This document shows, in pieces, positions 16,904 to 26,555 of a stretch of DNA of 46,388 nucleotides. Origin of the DNA: an uncultured Lachnospiraceae bacterium. GTDB taxonomy: Bacteria; Bacillota; Clostridia; Lachnospirales; Lachnospiraceae. Made by a program: the position numbers and the translations under genes. Below the pieces are notes generated by a model. That model made no database searches. It was not told where the DNA came from and was given only the letters and a program-made list of their open reading frames with translations. The stretch lies in assembly GCA_910585215.1 (NCBI GenBank), contig CAJUDQ010000021.1, positions 9,704 through 56,091 of the forward strand, read 5' to 3'. How positions within the stretch are numbered: position 1 is the first letter of the stretch; every line of letters begins with the position of its first letter.

Positions 16904-18574
16904 ATGAAAACAGATATTGAAATCGCACAGGAAGCGACTATGCTTCCAATTCGGGAAATAGCAGAACAGCTTGGAATACAGGACGATGACCTGGAGCTTT
17001 ATGGAAAATATAAAGCAAAGATATCAGATGACTATTATCGCCGTGTCAGCCATAACAAAGACGGAAAGTTAATCCTTGTAACAGCGATTAATCCGACTCC
17101 GGCAGGAGAAGGGAAAACAACAGTCAGTGTAGGTCTTGGGCAGGCGTTTGGAAAAATTGGAAAAAAAGCTGTGATTGCGCTTAGAGAGCCATCTCTGGGT
17201 CCATGCTTTGGTATAAAGGGAGGAGCTGCTGGAGGTGGTTATGCACAGGTGGTTCCCATGGAAGATTTAAATCTTCATTTTACAGGAGATTTACATGCTG
17301 TTACTTCTGCAAATAATCTTCTCGCTGCCCTTCTGGATAATCATATTCAGCAGGGAAATGCATTAAATATAGATACCAGACAGATTATATGGAAAAGATG
17401 TCTGGATATGAATGACAGAGTGCTTCGAAATATTGTGGTGGGTATTGGCTCCAAGGCAGACGGTGTGGTACGTGAGGACCATTTTGTGATTACTGTGGCA
17501 TCGGAAATTATGGCGATTCTCTGTCTGGCTGAGGATATGGAGGATTTAAAAGAAAAGCTTGGAAATATTATTGTTGCCTATAATTACAACGGAGAACCAG
17601 TCACAGCAAAAGAACTGGATGCAGTAGGAGCAATGGCAGCACTCTTAAAAGATGCCATCAATCCGAATCTGATTCAGACACTGGAGCATACACCGGCACT
17701 GGTACACGGTGGTCCATTTGCCAATATCGCACATGGCTGCAATTCGGTAAGGGCGACAAGGGCAGCGTTAAAAACAGCAGATTACGTAGTGACAGAGGCT
17801 GGATTCGGTGCAGATTTGGGTGCGGAAAAATTTTTTGATATCAAATGCAGAAAGGCAGGCTTGAAGCCGGATGCCGTCGTGCTTGTTGCGACGGTTCGTG
17901 CATTAAAGTATAATGGAGGAGTGGCAAAGACAGATTTGTCAGAGCCGAATCTTGAAGCCTTGAGACGGGGAATTGTGAATCTGGAAAAGCATATTGAGAA
18001 TTTGCAGCTTTATGGAGTTCCAGTAGTAGTAACCTTAAATTCTTTTGCGACAGATACCGAGGAAGAAATTTTGTTTGTGAAAAAGTTCTGCGAGGCCAGA
18101 AACTGTGATTTTGAAATCTGTGAAGTATGGGAAAAAGGCGGAGAAGGTGCAATTGCACTTGCAAATAAAGTAATTGCAGCAGCAGACAATAAAAAAAGTG
18201 AATTTACTCTGCTTTATCCCGATGAATTGTCGCTGGAAGAAAAGATTGCCAAAATTGCTGTTGAAATTTATGGAGCAGATGGTGTAGTTTATACACAGGC
18301 GGCAAAATCAGCACTTCAAAAAATCAGCAGAATGGGGTATGGGCATCTTCCGGTATGCATGGCAAAAACACAATATTCTTTTTCAGATGACGATACAAAG
18401 CTTGGCAGACCAACAGGATTTGATATTCATATCAGAGAAGTATACTTAAATGCCGGAGCCGGTTTTGTAGTGGCAGTGACAGGAGCGATTATGACCATGC
18501 CGGGACTTCCAAAGAAACCGGCAGCAAATAATATAGATGTAGATGAAAATGGCGTTATTACAGGATTATTTTAA
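16904..18574 (+). CDS. fhs: Formate--tetrahydrofolate ligase
   Basis: Joins formate to tetrahydrofolate with ATP, giving 10-formyl-THF for purines, fMet-tRNA and, in acetogens, the methyl branch of the Wood-Ljungdahl pathway. The 556-residue length is standard. Visible are the P-loop-like TPAGEGKTT (about residue 66), REPSLGPCFGIKGGAAGGGYAQV, DLHAVTSANNLLAA and EAGFGADLGAEKFFDIKCR. ATG 16904 follows a TGGAGG box; a frame starting at 16877 has no site. It sits directly before folD, so the two THF enzymes form one block. Whether the host is an acetogen cannot be decided here. Confidence 0.97.
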   Translation: MKTDIEIAQEATMLPIREIAEQLGIQDDDLELYGKYKAKISDDYYRRVSHNKDGKLILVTAINPTPAGEGKTTVSVGLGQAFGKIGKKAVIALREPSLGPCFGIKGGAAGGGYAQVVPMEDLNLHFTGDLHAVTSANNLLAALLDNHIQQGNALNIDTRQIIWKRCLDMNDRVLRNIVVGIGSKADGVVREDHFVITVASEIMAILCLAEDMEDLKEKLGNIIVAYNYNGEPVTAKELDAVGAMAALLKDAINPNLIQTLEHTPALVHGGPFANIAHGCNSVRATRAALKTADYVVTEAGFGADLGAEKFFDIKCRKAGLKPDAVVLVATVRALKYNGGVAKTDLSEPNLEALRRGIVNLEKHIENLQLYGVPVVVTLNSFATDTEEEILFVKKFCEARNCDFEICEVWEKGGEGAIALANKVIAAADNKKSEFTLLYPDELSLEEKIAKIAVEIYGADGVVYTQAAKSALQKISRMGYGHLPVCMAKTQYSFSDDDTKLGRPTGFDIHIREVYLNAGAGFVVAVTGAIMTMPGLPKKPAANNIDVDENGVITGLF

Positions 18575-18600
18575 AAACAGGATTAGGAGGAAGCTTGAAG

Positions 18601-19437
18601 ATGGCACTGGTGATTGACGGAAAAAGGATTTCACAGGAGATAAAGAACGAGATAAAGGAAAAGGTGGCGGAACTGAAAGAAAAGGGAACAACCATATGCC
18701 TTGCAGTAATTCAGGTAGGAAATGACCCTGCTTCTACAGTTTATGTGGGAAATAAGAAAAAAGCATGCGATTATACAGGCATCGAATCTGTTTCTGTGGA
18801 ACTGCCCGAAGATACCACAGAGCAGGAACTTTTGAGTATCATTGATAAAATGAATCAGGATGCACATATCAACGGGATTCTGGTACAGCTCCCGCTGCCA
18901 AAGCATATTGATGAAAATAAAGTAATTGAGACAATTTCTCCTTTAAAAGACGTAGATGGATTTCATCCAATGAATGTAGGAGCATTATCTACAGGAAAAA
19001 AAGGCTTTCTTTCCTGTACTCCATATGGTGTGATTCAGCTCTTAAAGAGAAGCAATATTGAAATAGACGGAAAGCACTGTGTGATTATCGGAAGAAGCAA
19101 TATTGTCGGAAAGCCGATGGCACAGCTTTTGCTTCGGGAAAATGCTACTGTCACAATCGTTCATTCGCATACAAAAAATATGAGAGAAATCACAAGGCAG
19201 GCGGATATTTTAGTGGTAGCCATAGGAAAGCCAAAGTTTATCAAAAAAGAGGATATCAAAGAGGGCGCTGTGATAATTGATGTGGGAATTAACAGAGATG
19301 AAAATAGCAAGCTCTGCGGAGATGTTGATTATGCAGATGTTTTTGAAAAGGCAGGCGCGATTACGCCTGTTCCGGGTGGAGTCGGCCCTATGACAATTGC
19401 CATGCTGATGATGAACTGTCTGGAGGCAGTACTTTGA
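18601..19437 (+). CDS. folD: Bifunctional methylene-THF dehydrogenase / methenyl-THF cyclohydrolase
   Basis: Interconverts 5,10-methylene-THF, 5,10-methenyl-THF and 10-formyl-THF using NADP(H). It is 278 residues long, as usual. Signatures are YVGNKKKACDYTGI with the catalytic lysine, HINGILVQLPLPKHI, KDVDGFHPMN, the dinucleotide motif IGRSNIVGKPMAQLL and TPVPGGVGPMTIAML. ATG 18601 is preferred; AGGAGG ends about 10 bases before, and a TTG six bases upstream is the alternative. It follows fhs after 26 bases and overlaps the start of priA, so these are co-transcribed. Confidence 0.97.
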   Translation: MALVIDGKRISQEIKNEIKEKVAELKEKGTTICLAVIQVGNDPASTVYVGNKKKACDYTGIESVSVELPEDTTEQELLSIIDKMNQDAHINGILVQLPLPKHIDENKVIETISPLKDVDGFHPMNVGALSTGKKGFLSCTPYGVIQLLKRSNIEIDGKHCVIIGRSNIVGKPMAQLLLRENATVTIVHSHTKNMREITRQADILVVAIGKPKFIKKEDIKEGAVIIDVGINRDENSKLCGDVDYADVFEKAGAITPVPGGVGPMTIAMLMMNCLEAVL

Positions 19438-21716
19438 TTTTTGCAGATATCATTGTGGATATTTCCCATGAGGATTTGGACAGAAGCTTTCAATATATTA
19501 TTCCAAAGGAACTGGAAGAAAAAATATATGTGGGCGTGCTGGTAAAAATTCCCTTTGGCAGAGGAAACCGGATAATAAGCGGTTATGTTATCGGGATTAC
19601 AAAAAAGCCTGAATGGGAAATTTCCAGAATGAAACAGATTCTTGAAATTGAGGAGCAGAAGGTTCCAGTGGAAACCGAACTAATTGCTCTGGCGGGATTT
19701 ATCAGGGAAAATTACGGAGCTACCATGAATCAGGCATTAAAGACGGTGATTCCGGTGCGGCAGAAAACAAGGGCGGTAGAAAACCGAACAATTTTTCTGA
19801 CAGAGGATTATAAAGATAGTAGAAAATTTTCAGAGTTGCTTGCCTTATGTGAAAAAAAGCATGCTCTGGCAAGGCTTCGACTGTTAAAGGAGTTTGTTCA
19901 CAAAACAGAGCTGGATTATTTTTATGCCGTAAATACATTGAAGGTTTCTGCGGCTTCTATCAGAGAACTGGAAAAACAGAACATATTAAAGATAGACCGA
20001 AAGACTGTTTATCGAAATCCGTTGAATTTTCTGGAGAATTTCAACAGAGAACAGACAGCAGAAACAGAGGCTGAATTAAATAAAGAACAAAAGAAAATTA
20101 TAGAAGATATTGGTAAAAGTGAGAAACCGGTACATTTGATTTATGGAATTACCGGAAGTGGAAAGACCAGAGTTTATATTGAACTGATTAAGGAAACAAT
20201 AAAAGCAGGCAAGCAGGCCATCGTCATGATTCCAGAAATTTCTCTGACTTATCAGACAGTGAAAAGGTTTTCAGATGTATTTGGCAACAGGGTTTCCATT
20301 ATAAATTCCAAACTTTCTGCCGGAGAGCGATATGACCAGTTTGAACGGGCAAAAAAGGGAGAAATCGATATTATGATTGGTCCCCGTTCTGCATTGTTCA
20401 CACCATTTTCAAAAACAGGTATTATTATTATTGACGAGGAGCACGAGGGGTCCTACAAAAGTGAAACAGTGCCAAAATACCATGCAAGGGAAACAGCGGT
20501 TTACCGTGCAAAGCTGTGCGGCGCAAAACTGATTCTAGGCTCTGCAACGCCCTCTGTCGCCGCTTATTATCGGGCGCTTCAGGGAGAATATGTTTTGCAT
20601 AAACTGGAAAAGAGGGCGGCCGGACAGATTGCGAAAGTATCAGTTGTAGATTTGCGCAAGGAGCTTTCAGACGGCAACAAAACGATTTTCAGCAGAAAGC
20701 TCAACAGCCTGATTCTTGACAGACTGGAAAAAAAAGAACAGATTATGCTTTTTATTAACCGGAGAGGTTATGCGGGGTTTGTAAGCTGCAGAAGCTGCGG
20801 TGAGGCGATAAAATGTCCACACTGCGATGTCAGTTTGACCTATCATTCAAGGAGAACTACTATAAAGGAAAATGGCAAAAGGGAAACGAATGCAGAAGGA
20901 AGTCTGATTTGTCATTATTGCGGGTATACACTTTCCATGCCAAAGTATTGTCCAAATTGTGCTTCTCCTTATATTGCAGGATTTGGAACCGGCACACAGA
21001 AGGTAGAAGAGCTGGTAAAAAAGTGTTATCCCAATGCCAGAGTACTGCGAATGGATACGGATACTACTTCTGCAAAGGGAGGACATGAAAAGATTATCAG
21101 GGCTTTTTCAGAACATGAGGCGGATATTTTAATTGGTACACAGATGATTGTAAAAGGGCATGATTTTCCGCTGGTAACTCTGGTTGGTATTATCGCCGCC
21201 GATTTATCTTTGTATGCGCCGGATTATCGGGCTTCAGAGAGGACCTTTCAGCTTTTGACACAGGCAGAAGGGAGAGCAGGAAGGCATGAAAGATACGGGG
21301 AGGCTGTGATTCAGACCTATCAGCCTGAAAATGCCAGTATTGTTTCGGCGGCAGCGCAAAATTATGAGCAGTTTTATGAAAAAGAAATTTTATATCGAAC
21401 AATCATGGAATATCCGCCGGTTATACATATGATGGCAATTTTGATTACTTCAGAAACAGAGGAAGACGGAGAGTTTTTATGTGAAGAAATCAAAAAGATA
21501 ATAGAGAAGGAAAAAGAGTCTTACAAAATCATAGGACCGGCACAGGCAAATATTTTTAAAATCAGGGATATTTATCGCAGAGTGATTTATATCAAGCATG
21601 CAGAGAAGGAAAAAATCATTTCTTTAAAAAATACAATAGAAGAAAAAATTAAGGCAGAAGCAAAAGTGAAAAAAGCAGATATTTTGTTTGATTTAAACCC
21701 GATGAATGGATATTAG
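19434..21716 (+). CDS. priA: Primosomal protein N' (PriA helicase)
   Basis: A 3'-5' DNA helicase that recognises stalled forks and restarts replication. The 760-residue protein has the N-terminal 3'-DNA-binding region (about 1-105), a helicase core with Walker A GITGSGKT (about 238) and the DEEH box (about 333), and a zinc-binding insertion with eight cysteines (CRSCGEAIKCPHC and CHYCGYTLSMPKYCPNC, about 450-510). Helicase motifs V-VI include GTQMIVKGHDFP and QAEGRAGRHERYG. It starts at TTG 19434, overlapping the folD stop by four bases, with GGAGG upstream, a typical translational coupling. Length and motifs are complete. Confidence 0.96.
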   Translation: MIFADIIVDISHEDLDRSFQYIIPKELEEKIYVGVLVKIPFGRGNRIISGYVIGITKKPEWEISRMKQILEIEEQKVPVETELIALAGFIRENYGATMNQALKTVIPVRQKTRAVENRTIFLTEDYKDSRKFSELLALCEKKHALARLRLLKEFVHKTELDYFYAVNTLKVSAASIRELEKQNILKIDRKTVYRNPLNFLENFNREQTAETEAELNKEQKKIIEDIGKSEKPVHLIYGITGSGKTRVYIELIKETIKAGKQAIVMIPEISLTYQTVKRFSDVFGNRVSIINSKLSAGERYDQFERAKKGEIDIMIGPRSALFTPFSKTGIIIIDEEHEGSYKSETVPKYHARETAVYRAKLCGAKLILGSATPSVAAYYRALQGEYVLHKLEKRAAGQIAKVSVVDLRKELSDGNKTIFSRKLNSLILDRLEKKEQIMLFINRRGYAGFVSCRSCGEAIKCPHCDVSLTYHSRRTTIKENGKRETNAEGSLICHYCGYTLSMPKYCPNCASPYIAGFGTGTQKVEELVKKCYPNARVLRMDTDTTSAKGGHEKIIRAFSEHEADILIGTQMIVKGHDFPLVTLVGIIAADLSLYAPDYRASERTFQLLTQAEGRAGRHERYGEAVIQTYQPENASIVSAAAQNYEQFYEKEILYRTIMEYPPVIHMMAILITSETEEDGEFLCEEIKKIIEKEKESYKIIGPAQANIFKIRDIYRRVIYIKHAEKEKIISLKNTIEEKIKAEAKVKKADILFDLNPMNGY

Positions 21717-21760
21717 AAAAAAATAAGGAAAAGGATTTGAAAGAGGAAAGGGATAAGGAC

Positions 21761-22231
21761 ATGGCTTTAAGGAAGATTAGAACAATGGGAGATTCAATAC
21801 TGACAAAGGTGTGTAAGCCAGTAAAAGAAAACACACCTAAAATTCAGATATTGATTGACGATATGTTTGATACAATGTATGAGGCATATGGAGTAGGTCT
21901 TGCTGCTCCTCAGGTGGGAATTTTAAAACGGCTGGTGGTAATTGATACGGAGGACAATCCGATTGTACTGATTAATCCCGAAATTCTTGAAATGTCGGGA
22001 GAGCAGACTGGAGATGAGGGATGCTTGAGTGTTCCTGGAAAAGTTGGTGTTGTCACCAGACCAAATTATGTAAAGGTAAAGGCGCTGGACCGCGATTTTA
22101 ATGAAATTATTGTAGAGGGAGAAGAACTTCTGGCAAGAGCAATTTGCCATGAATGTGAGCATCTTGACGGTCATCTGTATGTGGAAAGAGTGGAAGGAGA
22201 GCTTCGAGATTCTTCAGACGAGGAGGGCTGA
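21761..22231 (+). CDS. def: Peptide deformylase
   Basis: A metalloenzyme that removes the formyl group from nascent proteins, 156 residues. Motif 1 GVGLAAPQVG, motif 2 EGCLSVPG with the metal-binding cysteine, and motif 3 HECEHLDG with two metal-binding histidines and the catalytic glutamate are present. Motif 3 has Glu where most family members have Asp (HExDH). ATG 21761 is taken as start; an upstream TTG at 21737 is less likely. It is followed one base later by fmt, the enzyme that adds the formyl group, a standard pairing. Confidence 0.95.
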   Translation: MALRKIRTMGDSILTKVCKPVKENTPKIQILIDDMFDTMYEAYGVGLAAPQVGILKRLVVIDTEDNPIVLINPEILEMSGEQTGDEGCLSVPGKVGVVTRPNYVKVKALDRDFNEIIVEGEELLARAICHECEHLDGHLYVERVEGELRDSSDEEG

Positions 22232-22232
22232 T

Positions 22233-23180
22233 ATGAAAATTATCTTTATGGGAACACCGGAACTTGCAGCATATATTATGGAAGCAATTGCAAATGCAGG
22301 ACATAATATTGTGCTGGCTGTGACACAGTGTGACAAACCAAAAGGAAGAGGAAAAAAGATACAGTTTCCGCCGGTAAAAGAAAAGGCAATGACTCTTGGA
22401 ATTCCGGTATATCAGCCGGAGAAAATCAAAAAAGAAGAATGTGTCAGAGAACTTTTAAAGTATGAACCGGAAATGATTGTTGTAGCGGCATATGGACAGA
22501 TTCTTCCGGAAAGTATTCTTACTATGGCAAAATATGGCTGTATCAATGTGCATGCATCACTGTTGCCAAAATACAGAGGTGCAGCTCCGATTCAATGGGC
22601 GATTATAAATGGAGAAAAAGAAACCGGAGTCACTACCATGAAAATGGATACAGGAATAGACACAGGAGATATGATTGATAAGACTGTGGTTTCTATTACA
22701 GAGGAAGATACTGGACAGACTCTGTCTGATAAGCTTATGAAGGCAGGAGCGTCGCTGATTCTTGAAACGATAAAGAAGCTCGAAAAAGGAACTGCTGTAT
22801 TTACTAAACAGAACGATATAAAGCAGGAGACAGATGACAGTACCTATGCGAAACTATTAAAAAAAGAAATGGGAAAGATAGATTTTTCCATGCCTGCTGA
22901 GAAAATCGAAAGGCTGATTCGGGGGTTAAATCCATGGCCAGCTGCATATACTAACTATCAGGGTAGGACTTTAAAAATCTGGAAAGCGTTTGTGAAAGAG
23001 GAAGAACCGGAGGGAGAGTTTGGTGAAATTGTGGAAGTGACAAAGGACAGCTTTTCCGTCAAAACAGGAAAAAATCTTCTCTGTATTACAGAGCTTCAAA
23101 TGGAAGGGAAAAAGAGGATGGATACCAGAGCCTTTCTTTCGGGTGTAAAGGTGAGTATGGGAGAAAGGCTTGGAAATTAG
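22233..23180 (+). CDS. fmt: Methionyl-tRNA formyltransferase
   Basis: Transfers a formyl group from 10-formyl-THF to the initiator Met-tRNA. It is 315 residues long. Visible are the N-terminal MKIIFMGTPELAAYIM, VVAAYGQILPESIL, the active-site NVHASLLPKYRGAAPIQWAI (His about 106), the GVTTMKMDTGIDTGDM strand-loop and, near the C-terminus, LIRGLNPWPAAYT. ATG 22233 has AGGAGG six bases upstream, overlapping the last codons of def, so the two are coupled. Its cofactor would come from fhs and folD a few genes upstream. Confidence 0.97.
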   Translation: MKIIFMGTPELAAYIMEAIANAGHNIVLAVTQCDKPKGRGKKIQFPPVKEKAMTLGIPVYQPEKIKKEECVRELLKYEPEMIVVAAYGQILPESILTMAKYGCINVHASLLPKYRGAAPIQWAIINGEKETGVTTMKMDTGIDTGDMIDKTVVSITEEDTGQTLSDKLMKAGASLILETIKKLEKGTAVFTKQNDIKQETDDSTYAKLLKKEMGKIDFSMPAEKIERLIRGLNPWPAAYTNYQGRTLKIWKAFVKEEEPEGEFGEIVEVTKDSFSVKTGKNLLCITELQMEGKKRMDTRAFLSGVKVSMGERLGN

Positions 23181-23209
23181 ACTATTTTTATAAAGGAGGA
23201 CATTTTATT

Positions 23210-23920
23210 ATGGGCAGTACTATGATTTATCGCTTTGACCCGACTTATTTTCTGGTCATTATAGCGGCTTTATTTTCCATCTGGGCATCCTTTCGTGTAA
23301 ATCACACCTACAATAAATATGCAAGGGTGAGAAGCATGACAGGAATGACAGGAGCAATGGCGGCAGAAAAAATACTGCACAGTCAGGGAATTTACGATGT
23401 GAGAATCGAGAGAGTTTCAGGAAGACTGACAGACCATTATGACCCGTCTTCAAAGGTGCTTCGTCTGTCAGAAGCAACTCATGACAATGCATCTGTAGCA
23501 GCAGTAGGCGTTGCCGCGCATGAGTGCGGACATGCACTGCAGCATGCGCAGGGTTATATGCCTTTGAAAATTCGAGGCAGTCTTGTGCCAGTGGCAAGTC
23601 TTGGCTCTTATGCGGGGATTCTTTTATTTATGGTGGGACTTTTCTTTACCTCCGGTATGGGAAATACCCTGCTTACCATAGGGATTCTTTTATTCAGTGC
23701 GGCAGTGCTTTTTCAGCTTGTCACACTTCCTGTAGAGTTTAACGCATCGGCAAGGGCAGTTACTCTTCTTGAATCAACAGGAATTTTGGGACAGCAGGAA
23801 CTGAAAAGTTCAAAAAAGGTGCTCAGGGCAGCAGCGCTTACCTATGTTGCCGGAGCAGCAACAGCGATTTTGCAGCTTGTAAGACTTCTTATGATAGCCG
23901 GAGGACGAAACCGTGACTAG
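23210..23920 (+). CDS. YugP-type membrane zinc metallopeptidase
   Basis: A 236-residue membrane protein with one N-terminal helix (about 10-27) and hydrophobic segments in the C-terminal half. The zinc-protease motif HECGHALQHAQGY lies at about residues 104-116, with a downstream Glu-containing stretch, matching the Zn_peptidase_2/YugP family. Substrates are not known to me. It stands between fmt and rsmB, as in many Clostridia, and overlaps rsmB by eight bases. AAGGAGG precedes ATG 23210. Confidence 0.88.
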   Translation: MGSTMIYRFDPTYFLVIIAALFSIWASFRVNHTYNKYARVRSMTGMTGAMAAEKILHSQGIYDVRIERVSGRLTDHYDPSSKVLRLSEATHDNASVAAVGVAAHECGHALQHAQGYMPLKIRGSLVPVASLGSYAGILLFMVGLFFTSGMGNTLLTIGILLFSAAVLFQLVTLPVEFNASARAVTLLESTGILGQQELKSSKKVLRAAALTYVAGAATAILQLVRLLMIAGGRNRD

Positions 23921-25268
23921 CATGGTAAATGTAAGAGAGGTTGTTCTGGATATTTTAATGGAGGTATTTGGAAAACAGGAATTTTCTCATAACGTGCTGA
24001 AACAGGCATTGAAGAAATATCAATATTTAGATAAAAGAGACAGATCGCTTTTGACAATTATTACAGAGGGAACAATTGAAAATCTGATTCAGATTGATTA
24101 TATTATCAACCAGTTTTCAAAAGTAAAAACAGACAGGATGAAACCAGTGATTTTAAATATTCTGAGAATGTCTGTCTATCAGATGAAATTTTTATCCAAT
24201 GTTCCAAATTCGGCAGTATGTAATGAGGCGGTAAGGCTTGCTGCAAAGAGAGGATTTTCACAGCTGAAGAGGTTTGTAAATGGCGTATTAAGAGCAATTG
24301 ACAGAAATCTTGAGCATATCAGATATCCGGATGCATCTAAAAATTTACTCAAAAGCTTATCGGTTCTGTATTCCATGCCGGAATGGATTGTAGAACAGTG
24401 GATTTTTCAATATGGAACAGAGGAAGCCTCACGTATGATGAAAAGTACAATGGGGCATAATGGAAAAATCAGTGTCAGATGCAATCTGAGCAGGGCTTCC
24501 AGAGAGGAATGTATCAGCAGGCTGGAACGTGAAGGCGTAACCGTCAGTCAGAATGAATATCTGGAGGAAGCGCTTTATCTGTCGGGAGTCGATTACTTAA
24601 ATGCGCTGAAGACTTTTCAGGAGGGATATATTACCGTACAGGATGTAAGCTCCATGTTTGCTGCTATCGCAGCACAGCCCCGAAAAGGAGATTTCTGTAT
24701 TGATGTATGTGCTTCTCCGGGAGGAAAAGCACTGCATCTTGCAGATTTGCTGAAAGGCACTGGTATGGTGGAGGCAAGAGATATTTCGGATTATAAGGTT
24801 GAAATGATTCAGTCAAATATAGAGAGAATGGGATTTGAAAATATAAGGGCAGTGAAAAAGGATGCTTTTTTGGAAGATTTACAGGCAGAAGGAAGTGCAG
24901 ATATTGTAATTGCGGATTTGCCATGTTCAGGTCTTGGAGTAATAGGGAAAAAAAGCGATATTAAATATAATATGACCAGACAAAAGCAGAATGAACTGGT
25001 GAAGGTTCAGAGAACAATTCTTCAAAATGCGGTAAAGCTTGTGAAAAAGGGAGGTACGCTGATTTACAGTACCTGTACGACAAATAAAGAGGAGAATGAG
25101 GAAAATTACCAGTGGCTTTTGGAGAATTTTTCTTTAAAACCTGTAAGTCTTTCTGGTCTGCTGCCTTCACAGATTGTCGGAAATACTGCCGAACAGGGTT
25201 ATGTGCAGCTTCTGCCGGGAATACATAAGGCCGATGGATTTTTTATCAGCAGATTTCAAGCAGTTTGA
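23913..25268 (+). CDS. rsmB: 16S rRNA (cytosine-967-C5)-methyltransferase
   Basis: Methylates C967 of 16S rRNA using S-adenosylmethionine. The 451-residue protein has an N-terminal NusB-like RNA-binding domain (about 5-140) and a Rossmann methyltransferase domain (about 235-450). The SAM motif is CIDVCASPGGKALHLADLL. Both active-site cysteines are visible, one in IADLPCSGLG and the nucleophile in YSTCTTNKEENE. The start is GTG 23913, eight bases behind GGAGG; ATG 23922 is the alternative. It is the last gene of the ftsK-to-rsmB run. Confidence 0.95.
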   Translation: MTSMVNVREVVLDILMEVFGKQEFSHNVLKQALKKYQYLDKRDRSLLTIITEGTIENLIQIDYIINQFSKVKTDRMKPVILNILRMSVYQMKFLSNVPNSAVCNEAVRLAAKRGFSQLKRFVNGVLRAIDRNLEHIRYPDASKNLLKSLSVLYSMPEWIVEQWIFQYGTEEASRMMKSTMGHNGKISVRCNLSRASREECISRLEREGVTVSQNEYLEEALYLSGVDYLNALKTFQEGYITVQDVSSMFAAIAAQPRKGDFCIDVCASPGGKALHLADLLKGTGMVEARDISDYKVEMIQSNIERMGFENIRAVKKDAFLEDLQAEGSADIVIADLPCSGLGVIGKKSDIKYNMTRQKQNELVKVQRTILQNAVKLVKKGGTLIYSTCTTNKEENEENYQWLLENFSLKPVSLSGLLPSQIVGNTAEQGYVQLLPGIHKADGFFISRFQAV

Positions 25269-25283
25269 AACTGGATTATCTGT

Positions 25284-25312
25284 TTTACAAATGAAAACTT
25301 TTGTGGTATAAT
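25284..25312 (+). promoter_or_regulatory. Sigma-A promoter of the rlmN-prkC-queA unit
   Basis: TTTACA (25284-25289), 17 bases, then a perfect TATAAT (25307-25312). All genes from rlmN to queA are closely spaced behind it. Confidence 0.75.
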
Positions 25313-25317
25313 AAGTC

Positions 25318-25468
25318 ACTAAGCGAAGATTGATGATAAGAGACAGATCATTAGGCGGAGATTGATGATGACAGATTATCAGTTCACTACGAATGATAAT
25401 AAGATATTAAACGAAGCTTTATTGACATTATATCAAGCAAAGATTTAAGATATAAATATATAAATAAG
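25318..25468 (+). other. Long non-coding leader of rlmN with a short imperfect repeat
   Basis: About 150 bases separate the promoter from rlmN. The segment GATTGATGAT occurs twice about 40 bases apart in similar surroundings (GCGAAGATTG and GCGGAGATTG). No terminator, ORF with a ribosome site or known riboswitch is recognised. Confidence 0.4.
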
Positions 25469-25478
25469 GGCATGTATC

Positions 25479-26555
25479 ATGACAGAAAAAATTGATATTA
25501 AGTCGCTGAATTTTGACGAGCTGAAAGCCCTGATTTCTGATATGGGCGGACGGGCCTTTCGTACAGAGCAGATATATAAATGGCTGCATCAGAAGGCGGT
25601 GACTTCTTTTGATGAGATGACGAATCTTTCAAAGGATTTTAGAGAAAAATTAAATAATAAATGTATAATTACCTGTTTAAATCCAGTGAAAATTTTAACG
25701 TCAAAGATAGATGGTACAAAAAAATTTCTTTTTCAGCTGAAAGATGGCAATGTAATAGAAAGTGTATTGATGAAGTATCATTATGGAAATTCAGTTTGTA
25801 TTTCCACACAGGCAGGTTGCCGAATGGGCTGTCGATTCTGTGCTTCTACCATAAACGGACTGGAGCGCAATCTTATGCCTTCGGAGATGCTTGAAGAGGT
25901 GTACAGAATTTGGCAGCTTTCAGGAGAAAAGATTTCTCATATTGTTTTAATGGGAAGTGGAGAGCCACTGGATAATTATGACAATGTCCTGAGATTTATA
26001 GATTTGATAACGGATGAAAAAGGACAAAATATCGGAAACAGAAATATTACCTTATCCACCTGCGGATTAGTTCCAGAAATGTACCGCCTTGCAGATGAAC
26101 AGAGGCAGATTACACTGGCACTTTCACTTCATGCGCCGGAGGATGAGACAAGAAAAAAGCTTATGCCGATAGCAAATAAATATTCGATAAATGAACTATT
26201 GAAGGCATGTCGATATTACTTTGAAAAAACAGGAAGAAGAATTTCCTTTGAATACAGTCTGGTTGCAGATATCAACGACAATTTGGCAGAGGCCAAAAAA
26301 CTTTCAGAGCTTTTAAAAGGAATGAATTGTCATGTAAATCTTATCCCTGTCAATCCGGTAGAGGAACGAAGCTTTCAACGGTCCAATCAGAAGGCAGTTC
26401 AGCAGTTTCGGGATTTTCTGATAAGCAGAGGGATTCAGGCAACCGTAAGACGGGAAATGGGCAGTGATATTCACGGTGCCTGCGGGCAGTTAAGGAAAAG
26501 CTATCAGGAAACAGCAAATCGGAACATGATGGATACAAAGGAGGGAGAAATATGA
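25479..26555 (+). CDS. rlmN: Dual-specificity RNA methyltransferase RlmN
   Basis: A radical-SAM enzyme that methylates C2 of A2503 in 23S rRNA and A37 in some tRNAs. The 358-residue protein has the radical-SAM cluster motif CRMGCRFC (Cys 114, 118, 121). The substrate-binding glycine-rich segment MGSGEPLDNYDNVLRFI and the second conserved cysteine that forms the methyl-carrying intermediate (about Cys335, in HGACGQLR) are present. The stop overlaps the start of the phosphatase gene by four bases (ATGA), a coupling seen across Clostridia. Confidence 0.96.
   Translation: MTEKIDIKSLNFDELKALISDMGGRAFRTEQIYKWLHQKAVTSFDEMTNLSKDFREKLNNKCIITCLNPVKILTSKIDGTKKFLFQLKDGNVIESVLMKYHYGNSVCISTQAGCRMGCRFCASTINGLERNLMPSEMLEEVYRIWQLSGEKISHIVLMGSGEPLDNYDNVLRFIDLITDEKGQNIGNRNITLSTCGLVPEMYRLADEQRQITLALSLHAPEDETRKKLMPIANKYSINELLKACRYYFEKTGRRISFEYSLVADINDNLAEAKKLSELLKGMNCHVNLIPVNPVEERSFQRSNQKAVQQFRDFLISRGIQATVRREMGSDIHGACGQLRKSYQETANRNMMDTKEGEI

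Noticed and set aside
25318..25400. Short repeats near 25330 and 25365 as a CRISPR or attachment site
   Set aside because: Only two imperfect copies of about 10 bases without regular spacers or neighbouring cas or integrase genes.
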